Positions 21,069 to 30,289 of a stretch of 30,497 nt of DNA are shown here, in pieces. Under the pieces are notes generated by a model. The model was given only the letters and a program-made list of their open reading frames with translations. It was not told the DNA's origin and did not search any database. The stretch lies in contig PS015059.1 of the NCBI GenBank assembly GCA_048213135.1, positions 302,582 to 333,078 of the forward strand, written 5' to 3'. The DNA comes from Reclinomonas americana ATCC 50394 (lineage: Eukaryota > Jakobida > Jakobea > Jakobida). Both the position numbers and the translations under genes were made by a program. Position 1 is the stretch's first letter; each line of letters starts with the position of its first letter.

Positions 21069-22358
21069 ATGGACGCACTTGACATTGATGTTGATGATGA
21101 CGACGAGGCATTGCTTGCCGCAGAGCGTGCATGCTCCGACTTTGACACACTCATCGCGGTGAGTCGCCAGTTGTCTCACTCAAACACACTTCTCTCTCAC
21201 ACACGTGCATTGCAGACTCTCGACTGCTGCGATGTGGCGCTCCTCCCTGCGCACATTGCACTCCACCTCGCGCCCTCCGCACAACGCCTGCTCGACTGCT
21301 GCACCTCATGGGAGCTTGCCGCCGTCTTTGTGCGTCGCAGTGTGGCCTCCGAGTCGACTCGACTCGCCCTCGCACGCGCAGTCACCCTCGCGAGCAGCGT
21401 GCATCTCCATCATGAGCAGCAGTGGAGCAGTGAGGTGTTGCCACTGTGCGTGCGCAGTGTGAGCGAGCGGCGCGTGCGCAGTGAGTTTGTCCGTGTCGCC
21501 ATGGCGTGGGCGTTGCATCGCGTGCAGCAGGTCGATGTCGACGTGCAGTGGGGCGCGCAGTGGTGTGCAGCGTGTGTGCGCGTGCTCGGGCAGGCGCGGC
21601 AAGGCGGGCATGGGGTGCGTCCTACGTGCACAGATCGTGCGAGAAAATCGAGTTGTCATGTTGTTGTGTGTGTACACAGGAGCTGTTGAAGGCGTTTCTT
21701 GTGGATGTCGTGCATCGACTGGCGGCCTGGCGACTTGGTGCTTCGTCGGAGCCGTACGATCGTGTGGTTTCGTGTCTGCGAATAGCCATGGTGATTGTCA
21801 AGTGTGCGATCGCCGGGTTGTGACGGATGACAGTGCTCATGCAGTTGGTGCAGGAACTGCAACCGGAGATCAATGGACTGCTGGACAGTGCCGTGCGCAA
21901 TCTGCTGGCCTCGGGCGAAGAGGCGGTCACCTCTGACGACGGTGAGCTGATTGCATGAAGGATCATCGTCTCTCTTGGTCGATCGCTGATTGCTTCGTGT
22001 GTGCCAGAGTTGTTGGTGCATGTGCGCCTCGCTGTCGACCTGTTGTCGTCGCAGCCAGTGCGTTGCTTTGATTTGGTGCGCCGCCATGTGCTGGAGACTG
22101 GACGGTGCACGGCTGTTCGCGTGCAGGCCTTTGCAGGTGCGCCGCAGCACTCTTTCTTTCCCTGACGAAATGCTGCGGCTCACTTTTCGTCGCACAGAGT
22201 ACGCTCGTATCGCAGCACTGTCGGCTACTCCACAGTCGCGACTGATGACCACGCTGATGGAACACTTGTGGATGCACGCGGCATACGACCCAGTGGCAAC
22301 TGTGCGTCTGGCCGCGTTGCAGTTGTGCAGCGAGATGCAGCCGCGACAGGATTCGACC

Positions 22359-22440
<82 letters not shown>

Positions 22441-23296
22441 GCTCCTCTTGCTTCTACAGCGTGCTTTGCCTGACGCATGGTGTGGCAGTCTCTCTTTGGC
22501 TCCTTCGCTGCCGCGACAAGAGCGTCAGTGTCCGTGCACTGGCGTGGCGCCACCTGGCCATTGCTTGTGCGGACGTGGAGTGGGACAAGCAACTCGACAG
22601 TGCGCCTCTGTTTGACAAGTTTGCCTTGGCCGTGCGACAGGTTTGGTGAAAGGAATTGGCGCCGACCTGCTTCTTTCTCGCACGCTTCTTCATCACATCC
22701 TTCATCTGCTTTTCACGACTCTCTGCTCTCTGTCTTCTCACTTCCATTGTCCCTGGTCAATCTGCCTGTCACAGGGTCTCGTGGACTGTGGAGCCAAGCG
22801 GTGTGGTCCGACCAAGGAATTCGTTTTGACCGTGTGTTGCGTTAGTGTCTGTCCTCTCTTTATTTCCCTCCCCCATATCCTCCTCTCACATCCTCTTCTC
22901 AACTGGCAGTGCGGCACGCCATGCACCAGTGCGGTGGTGTGCGACTGCTGCATCGCCTGAGTTTCTCGTTGCGTTTCGAAAATTTCCTGTTCACTCTCAC
23001 TCCTCACCCCACCTCAACTCGCGCTCCCGCCAGAAACGATGTCGTCCTCTTTGCCCCTGTGTTGCGCGACGCTGCCGACGCTGTGTGCGATTGCCTAAAG
23101 CCCGCCGTCTCGTCCATGGAAGTAGAATTGTAGCCATTGTACGCTGTCTCTTTATTTTCAGATCCTCTATGACAAGCCGGTGCACGCTCTCGGTGCACTC
23201 TCCAACAAGAACATCTTTCCTTGTACTTGTGCCGACTATATGCATTGCACTCCAGACGGTGAGACCACGCGCTTTGACTGCGCAAATTGTTCCTGA
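21069..23296 (+). CDS. HEAT-repeat protein resembling condensin subunit 3 (CAP-G), apparently truncated
   Basis: Role (family knowledge): CAP-G is a HEAT-repeat subunit of condensin I, which compacts mitotic chromosomes. Seen: 11 exons (21069-21158, 21216-21614, 21680-21790, 21845-21941, 22008-22136, 22198-22359, 22489-22640, 22775-22835, 22910-22967, 23034-23121, 23162-23296) give 493 residues in consistent phase. The protein opens with an acidic MDALDIDVDDDDE. Helical repeats collinear with CAP-G residues about 90-330 include VRVQAFAEYARI, YDPVATVRLAALQLC, CRDKSVSVRALAWRHLA, AVRQGLVDCGAKR and VRLLHRL. The family is about 900-1000 residues long; here the frame ends about 130 residues after the LLHRL motif with a Cys-rich end unlike CAP-G. 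The 3' end overlaps the convergent LRR gene by 61 bp. Truncation, a wrong last exon or an assembly error are all possible. Confidence 0.7.
22360..22439. repeat. (GT)n microsatellite beginning at a splice donor
   Basis: About 40 GT units start exactly at the donor of a 129-nt intron (22360-22488) in the CAP-G-like gene. Each unit is a potential GT donor, but the phase-correct acceptor at 22488 (GTGTGGCAG) is distinct. Confidence 0.9.
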
Positions 23297-25670
23297 CGCT
23301 TGCGCCACGATCGTCGCGCCCGTTGATCGATCTTGTCCTGCACGGCCAGATACACAGAGAGCGCGTCGCGCAGCGGCACTGTCGTCGCGCGCACAATGTC
23401 GTCGACTCCGAATATCGCCGACAAGTCGGCGTCGTCGGGCAGCTCGTCGACTGCGAGCCACAAAGTGAGCGCACGCAATTTTCTTCTGTACAATTAGAGC
23501 AGCGGATTGTCACGCAACTGCCGCACTCGAGACGACGCAAGAGAGGCATGCCCTCCAGAATCGCCAGATTGCCCTTGGGGCCAATCAGATCGTGCGTTTG
23601 ATGCATTTCCGAGCTCCCCACTGCCAACAAAAAAACAACAAGTGAGTTTGAAGAACTCTTTTCCTCCGTCGCACATGACGACGCACAGGCAATGGCCAAT
23701 TCGTGCAGTTGCGGCAGCCCCTCTGCCACCATGACTGCTCCTTCCGACGTGAGGTTGCAGTCTGCGTCCATCACTCGTCAGCACGCGCGACCTCAGATCA
23801 CCGACACCTGCGACCCCACTCACCCAACACGTGCAACACGCGCAATCTCCTGCCCGACCGCACAATCGACTCGATTCCACTGTCCCCGATATCGTTGGCT
23901 GTGCGCACAGGAGATATTGGGAAACTGTGGAGGGAAACGACAAAAGAGAGCTCACTAACCACTGATCCGCAGCTCTGTCACCACATTGCCGAGCCCCTGA
24001 CAAAGGACGCCCGCCAACTCCGCCTTCAGGGAGCAGTCTGCACGCCGAGAAAGAGTAATTCAGCAGCACGCAGCAATCGACGGAGATGAGTTCTTTTCCG
24101 CGCAACTGCTGACATCCAGGAACTCGAGTTTCCCACAGTACTCGACAATGGCGTCGATTGCCGCCCGGTTCAGTGTGTGATCTGCAACGCGCATGCAAGC
24201 GAGTCAGCCCCCCACGATTGCTGCGCCACCGTTCGCCCCCCTTCGCCATTGCACACACGCAACAGGAGATGTCCAGGTACACCAGCTGCTCAAACACGCC
24301 CAGCTGTCCGGCCGTCCACAGCCGCTCCACAATCTCGTCCTTGGTCAGCGTGTCGTCGGTCGACGCACCACCAATATCCGCCCGCACAAGCGGCACTCCC
24401 GCCAGCAATCCATGCCGCAGCGACGACGTCCCAAAACCCAAGCGCACAAACGCACGCGGAAGTCGCGTCTGCGTCGACACTCGCGGACTGACCATCATGT
24501 GCCGACTGGCACGACGTCGCCTGCCCTGGCGGATCATCGACGCCGACGGCAGTGGCACCACAGAGACGTTGGAGGTGTCGGCCACCGCCGGTGCGCACAG
24601 CTCCATCACCAGTCGGCCGGAGTGTGGCCATGCGGTGATCCACTGGGCGCCACTCACGGCAAATGTCACTTCTTCGGCGTCGACCAGCACCCAGTCGCCC
24701 GAGTGGAGCACGGCAGGAGAGTGCTCGGCGTCGTCGTCGACGGGGGAGCTGGGAGGGGGAGGGAAGGGAAGGGTAAGGGAGGGGAAGGGAAGGGGAAGGG
24801 GAAGGGGAAGGGAAGGGAGGGGAGGGAAGGGGAAGGGAAGGGAACGGAGTGCAAAGTATGGAAGGGCAAAGGAGGGGCATAAAGCGATGAAGGGTGATCA
24901 TGAAGCGCTTCAGACTCAATGGGTGCGTGTAACCAGTGAGAAAGAGTTTGGAGGAAAGAGGGGAGAAAGCAGAGCGAAAGGTGACGCCTAGAACCGGCAA
25001 ACACGACAACTCAGGCGACAACTTGGGCACCTCGACTCAAAGGAACGTGCAATAGTGTACGTGAGAAGGTGGTGCGGGAGTAGGGAGAGTGAGAGAGTGT
25101 GTATGTGCGGGGAAGGAAAGAAAGAGTGGGAACTGACAAACGCGACAGCTAAGGCGACAACTCGGGCGATTCAACTCAAAGAATGCGTGTGATCAGTGTG
25201 TACGGGAGTGTGTGTGTGTGAAAGAGAGGGAATAAGTACGAGGGGGTGAGTGAGGCAGAGTGAGATACAGCACAGTGAGGCCGTGACAAAGAGAAACAAG
25301 CGCGCCTTATCTCTCAGAAGCACAACATGAGTGAGTAAGAGTGTGCGTGTAAGTGAGTGAGAGAGTGTGAGAGAGTGATCGCACGCGCCCGATATCAATC
25401 ACTCAACTCCTTCTCTCCCCGCGACTTTTGCTGCGCGACAATATGCCGATCACAAGGCGTACACACACGCCCCACGACGCTGACAAACGCCGGGTCCCAC
25501 TGATGTCCGTTGTTGTCACGCGCGGATTTGCTCAGAGCGAGTGAGAGACGGTTGACCGCGGCCGTTGTGGCCGACACTGCGTCGTGAGAGTTATAGTGGT
25601 GGAGGCTGCGTGGCGGTCCGAGAGAGCGCTCTAGATTGGGTGTGTCGTGCCGAGTGGCACAGCAGCCCAT
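23236..25670 (-). CDS. Leucine-rich-repeat protein with N-terminal MGCC motif
   Basis: Seen: 8 exons (25408-25670, 24264-24748, 24107-24181, 23960-24037, 23824-23898, 23687-23761, 23527-23620, 23236-23485) give 464 residues with phase kept at every join. The N-terminus MGCCATRHD has Gly2 and Cys3-Cys4, the pattern for N-myristoylation plus palmitoylation (prediction). Residues about 90-250 have no recognised domain. Five LRRs of the RNase-inhibitor or NOD-like style follow: YLDIS, FLDVSNCSL, ELRISANDIGDSGI, VLHVLDCNLTSEGA, HELAIALGSS. The middle four repeats are each one exon of 75-78 nt. The C-terminus is helical and basic (DKIDQRARRSWRKRQEQFAQ). The first intron is 659 nt and repeat-filled; the last is only 41 nt. 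Specific function is unknown; membrane-tethered scaffold or regulator is a guess. Confidence 0.82.
24745..24846. repeat. G-tract array (GGGAAGGG)n at the acceptor side of the LRR gene intron
   Basis: More than fifteen runs of three to five G separated by A or AA lie on the plus strand, so this is potential G-quadruplex or triplex DNA. On the coding (minus) strand it is the C/T-rich run leading into the acceptor at 24749. Confidence 0.85.
24990..25205. repeat. Tandem duplication of about 141 bp in the LRR gene intron
   Basis: AACCGGCAAACACGACAACT (24991) recurs as AACTGACAAACGCGACAGCT (25131). Both are followed by AGGCGACAACTYGGGC and TCAACTCAAAG/TCGACTCAAAG. A third, more decayed partial copy may start near 24899. 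The remainder to 25400 is GAGT/GTGA-rich. Confidence 0.8.
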
Positions 25671-26370
25671 TTTGCTTTCTCTTTCCTCTCTCGCACAATG
25701 AGTCGAAAAAGATACTGGTGCCGGACACCACTTGTATTTCCCGCTTTCTGCGACAATGGAGTGCGCTTGTGTTGCTTTTTCTGAATTTACACAGGCGTGC
25801 ATGGGAATGAGCTTTCAAGCGAACCTCGACACGGCTTCTGTGCGGCAGTGAAAGGCATCGGGACAGCAGCAACAGTGTCCGTTTTAGATTTCCCTCGGTG
25901 TTGAGATGGTCTTCGTCGACTTCAGAGAGCCCCGATCACCACAGCAGAGTACCGACCAGGTGGTTTGCTCTCCGAAGAGAGGAAGCCAACAGAAGCGAAC
26001 CGAAAGGAGAGGACACAATCGTCAGGGTGTCCTCGACTAATACTCTCCTCAGTAACATTCTGCAGGCTATCGTCTTAGGCCTCCGTTCACATATTGAATG
26101 CCTGGAAAAATGCAACACCAGTTTCATATTCCCTTCTCTTCGCTTTGGTGGACACACAGCCTCTTCGTCAGCGCAGCGATGCGATGCAGACCGCTGCTCT
26201 CGACTTGAGATGAGCACATACAAGAATTAGAGAAGACATCCATCGTCTTTGCTGTTGCACACTGGCGCCTTACCGTCTCCGACCAGCGGAAAGACTTCGC
26301 CTGCAGTGGCCATCGTCACGTCTCTCACTCCTCCGCCATTGCATCGTCTTTCTATCAAGTGGTGGTGGGT
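25671..26370. other. Intergenic region, 5' of the LRR gene and 3' of the poly(A) polymerase gene
   Basis: This 700-bp spacer lacks the heavy microsatellites seen elsewhere. Open frames of about 95-110 codons exist on both strands (25898-26230 plus, 25936-26223 minus), but neither shows a recognisable domain or splice pattern. I see no RNA gene. It presumably contains the promoter of the minus-strand LRR gene near 25671-25900. Confidence 0.5.
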
Positions 26371-28864
26371 TTATTTCGCAGCACTCTTCCTCTTTGATCG
26401 CGACTTGCTTGACGACTTGCTGCTGCTGTTCTCGCCTGCGCCGTCGGTGTCGTCGCCCAGCACAATCGGGTCGTCGCTGTGGGCGCCCTTCTTGCGCCGC
26501 TTGACCTCGACGGGCGGCGCTTCCTCGAGCTCCACCACATCGTCGTCGCCACTCTCCTCGCGTTGTCGCTTCTTTGACGAGCGTCGCTTGCTTGACGGCT
26601 GCTGCTGCTCCTCCTCCTCCCCGGCCGCCACCACCTCCACCACCTCCTCCACCTCCTCCGCGACCAAGGGCGTAGGCAGGGTAAACGCTTGCGGATCGCC
26701 TCCAAAGTGACTCTCGATCCACTGCTTGCGCGCCAACATGTCCGTCGGTAGGTACACGAGGCGGCTGAGCAGGGTAGGAGCGTGCACCACCCAGCCTGGA
26801 TCGCTCACCGACACCAATCTGCCACCGTGTGTCAGTCACACACACCACCAGCCTTCTCTCATGTGGCACGGACTCACCCGTTGAGATCGTGCGCACTCTC
26901 CACCATAATGTCAAAGAGCCGCGGCGACGTCAGCACTTGCGCCGCGTACATGAACACCTCGCGGACCTTCATGATGTTGAACGAGTTGCGTGACACGTCG
27001 TTCTCTGCAGGGAAATAAAGGTACAGTGAGCAGTCTCTCGGCAAGTAATGCCAGGTGGAGATCAATGCCAATCGACTTGGCGCGTCACGAGAAAGAGGTA
27101 CACATGGAGACCGAGATCGAGAGAAAGTGACACAAACAACACAGATGTATACAGAGAGTAACAGAAGCAAACAGAGAGAGATACAAGCGCAGTGCGAGAG
27201 CGACTTATTTCAACCCTTTCTTCTCCTCCCATCTCTCCGATCATCCTCACCTGGATCATGCGGATCCTCGACGGACAGCAAGTACGGTCGCGAGAAATCG
27301 CTCCACCCGTGCGAGGCCTTGGAGTAGTAGCTGCCACCGTCGCGCGTGGAGATGCCCACCGAGTAGTAGTTGAAGTCGATGCCGAACTTTTGGAAGAACG
27401 TCAGCAGCAGATGACCGAGATTGCACTGGCCGGCCTCCAGGTGCTGCGTCTTGGTGAACATCTGAATGTGTGACACCACCATCAGGATGAGGGCGTACGA
27501 GCCGAGGCCGCCCGAGTACACCTCATTCAGGTTCTGCAACGACGACGATAAGCTGTCTGAGAAAGACACCATCGATTCACAGTCACGCAACTCGCTGCAG
27601 CAAAAAGTACTTGAGGAAGATGATGAGCGGTCGCATGGCGGGGTACTGCTGCAGGTAGTTGCGAACAAGCAGAATGTGCTCGGCACCGTTGGGCGTGTCG
27701 AAACTAATGTCGAGTTCCACCATGGTCTCGGCGTCCGTGAACTTGATGATTGGCACCTGCCGTCGTGACCGCAGTCAGTGTGCAACTCCCCCACAAAAGG
27801 GCGTGAAGGCAAGTGGTATAGTGACCTTGGCGCGCTCAATCAGCTTCATCTTGCTGGCAAATCCGTCGTACTCCAGGCGGTGGGCCAGGGCGCGGAGCGG
27901 ATTCACGCCCGACGCACCAAACACGCCCACATCCATGTCGCTGCTGGTCATGGCCAGGCCAGTGGCGTAGGAGCCGAAGACCTGCCGGTGGGGGGTAGCA
28001 GGCAAAGGGTGAGCAAGGCGCGCAGGAATGTGCGGGAGGGAAGGATAGAGTGCATATCACACTCGGCAGCAGCAAGGAATGTTCGCGCATCAAAGGCACA
28101 CCAAGACATTCACATGTGCCAATAAGAGATGACATCTCCCTCTTGTCAACATGATGCGTGCGAGCAAGTCACAAGAGCGAGCAGCAAGGAAAAAAGCAAG
28201 GAAACTTCGCCCATTCACGCGCAAGAGCCAGCAGCACAAGCAGCATGCAAGTGAAGAGAGCACACAATAAATCTACTCGTGTCAACGTGATGCGTGCGAG
28301 CAGGTCACACGAGCCAGCAGCAAGGATAGAAAGAGGCATATTATCACACAGCGAATCTCGCTCGCAGCAACGCATTGTGGGCAAGCAGAGCCAGCAGAAA
28401 ACAAGGGAAGCACGTGCCAAGAAAAAGCAAGAGATGACATCTCCCTCTTGTCAACATGGTGCGTGCGAGCAAGTCACAAGAGCGAGCAGCTCTGATACGA
28501 AGAGGCATATCGTCACAGCGAATCTCGCTCATAGCAACGCATTGTGGGCAAGCAACTCCGCAAGAGCCAGCAGAAAACAAGGATGACATTAACACGTGCC
28601 AAGAAAACACCAGACATCTGACGCCACCGTGCTTCTCACTCATGTCGACGTGATGCGTGCGAGCAAGTCACAAGAGACAGCAGCAGGCAGGGCAAGAGAG
28701 CTCACTCGCGTCAAAGCATTCCTCAAGGAACACAAGCCAGCAACTTGGACACGCGAATTATCTCACAAGAGTCGCAGCGAGCAGCACAACTGTGCACTCC
28801 TCTCTCTCTTTCTCTATGGGAGCGTGCGCATGTTTGCCTGTCTCTCTGTTTGTCTTTCCCGTTC

Positions 28865-28905
<41 letters not shown>

Positions 28906-29876
28906 TACACACACACACCTACCTACCTACCTCCTACCTCCTCCTACCTCCTACCCTACCCTACCCGTCCCGTCCCGTCCCGTACCCGACCCGTACCCGT
29001 ACCCGTACCCGTACCCGTACCNNNNNNNNNNNNNNNNNNNNNNNNNNNNNNNNNNNNNNNNNNNNNNNNNNNNNNNNNNNNNNNNNNNNNNNNNNNNNNN
29101 NNNNNNNNNNNNNNNNNNNNNNNNNNNNNNNNNNNNNNNNNNNNNNNNNNNNNNNNNNNNNNNNNNNNNNNNNNNNNNNNNNNNNNNNNNNNNNNNNNNN
29201 NNNNNNNNNNNNNNNNNNNNNNNNNNNNNNNNNNNNNNNNNNNNNNNNNNNNNNNNNNNNNNNNNNNNNNNNNNNNNNNNNNNNNNNNNNNNNNNNNNNN
29301 NNNNNNNNNNNNNNNNNNNNNNNNNNNNNNNNNNNNNNNNNNNNNNNNNNNNNNNNNNNNNNNNNNNNNNNNNNNNNNNNNNNNNNNNNNNNNNNNNNNN
29401 NNNNNNNNNNNNNNNNNNNNNNNNNNNNNNNNNNNNNNNNNNNNNNNNNNNNNNNNNNNNNNNNNNNNNNNNNNNNNNNNNNNNNNNNNNNNNNNNNNNN
29501 NNNNNNNNNNNNNNNNNNNNNNNNNNNNNNNNNNNNNNNNNNNNNNNNNNNNNNNNNNNNNNNNNNNNNNNNNNNNNNNNNNNNNNNNNNNNNNNNNNNN
29601 NNNNNNNNNNNNNNNNNNNNNNNNNNNNNNNNNNNNNNNNNNNNNNNNNNNNNNNNNNNNNNNNNNNNNNNNNNNNNNNNNNNNNNNNNNNNNNNNNNNN
29701 NNNNNNNNNNNNNNNNNNNNNNNNNNNNNNNNNNNNNNNNNNACGGACGACGACGACCAACCTAACGTTAGGTCGACCTACCCTCCCTTCCTTCCTTCCT
29801 TTCTTTCCTTACTTAGGTAGGGACGGTCGGTCGGCGCTAGTTGTTCGTCGTCGTCTCTCTTGTTCGTTCCTTCCTC

Positions 29877-29908
<32 letters not shown>

Positions 29909-30265
29909 CTCTCTCACACACACACACACCATTCCCTCTCCTCCCCATCCTCACCTCCACCGTCGCCCGCGGCCACACCGCCTTCACACTGCCCTCCAAC
30001 TTGCGCAGCACATGCATGCGCATGCGATCCTCGGCCGCACTCGGCGTCAGAAACGCCACGAAATCCAACAGCTCACGGTGCAACTTGACCGCCGGGTACT
30101 TGGACGAGTAGTTCTCCAGACGCACCCACGGCACGAGCTGCCACAGAGGCACAGTGGGGGACCGCCCAGGCGACACAACAGCAGGCACGTGCGCAGAGGG
30201 CGACTGGAAGGTGGCAAAAGGCGGGGCAAGTGCACGGGAGGCAGGCTCGTCGTCGTTCTCCTCGT
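26371..30265 (-). CDS. TENT4: Trf4/PAPD5-type non-canonical poly(A) polymerase (TENT4 family), 5' end outside window
   Basis: Role (family knowledge): nuclear nucleotidyltransferase that adds oligo(A) tails to aberrant or precursor RNAs for exosome processing (TRAMP-like complexes). Seen: exons 29955-30265, 27826-27981, 27592-27756, 27251-27533, 26878-27004 and 26371-26818 join in phase to about 496 residues. Catalytic core: VFGSYATGLAMTSSDMDVGV carries the GS motif and the two metal-binding Asp; the third Asp is in MVELDISFD. Nucleotide-recognition region: FLLQR joined to NLNEVYSGGLGSYALIL, then IEDP-like VEDPHDPENDVSRNSFNI, as in PAPD5. The C-terminal 140 residues are acidic and Lys/Arg/Ser-rich, ending SRSKRKSAAK, likely a nuclear targeting and RNA-contact tail. 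The catalytic region is split by a 1973-nt intron (27982-29954) of tandem repeats and an assembly gap. The exon at 30265 starts in phase after an acceptor, so the N-terminus lies beyond the window. Confidence 0.93.
28140..28745. repeat. Four-copy degenerate tandem repeat in the TENT4-like gene intron
   Basis: The word GATGCGTGCGAGCAAGTCAC and close variants occur at about 28153, 28289, 28458 and 28652 (spacings 136, 169, 194). Linked words include AAGAGGCATAT, CAGCGAATCTCGCTC, AGCAACGCATTGTGGGCAAG, CAGAAAACAAGG and CACGTGCCAAGAAAA. Copies 2 and 3 are the most complete. No coding exon is needed here. Confidence 0.88.
28865..29945. repeat. Microsatellite and minisatellite block with a 721-N assembly gap
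   Basis: (CT)n and CACACA at 28865-28918 are followed by CCTA, CCCTA, CCCGT and CCCGTA words up to the gap (29022-29742). After the gap come ACG-rich sequence, two overlapping palindromes, CTTC tetranucleotides, and (CT)n plus (CA)n to 29931. All of it lies within the TENT4-like intron. Confidence 0.85.
29760..29779. other. Two overlapping perfect palindromes
   Basis: ACCTAACGTTAGGT (29760-29773) and AGGTCGACCT (29770-29779) share four bases. They lie 17 bp after an assembly gap, so sequence quality may be poor. Confidence 0.6.
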
Positions 30266-30289
30266 CTGATGGTGATTGATCGATGAGGA

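Noticed and set aside
25898-26230. 110-codon open frame on the plus strand (and 95 codons on the minus)
   Set aside because: No domain, splice signal or compositional support; unremarkable length for GC-rich spacer DNA.
7185-28745. Repeat arrays resembling a CRISPR or a new repeat-spacer system
   Set aside because: Units drift in length and sequence, spacers are not unique fixed-length pieces, and all lie in introns of a nuclear genome.
28921-29021. CCCTA/CCCGTA words suggesting an internal telomere
   Set aside because: Units change within a few copies and the block sits inside an intron beside an assembly gap; there is no long homogeneous telomeric array.
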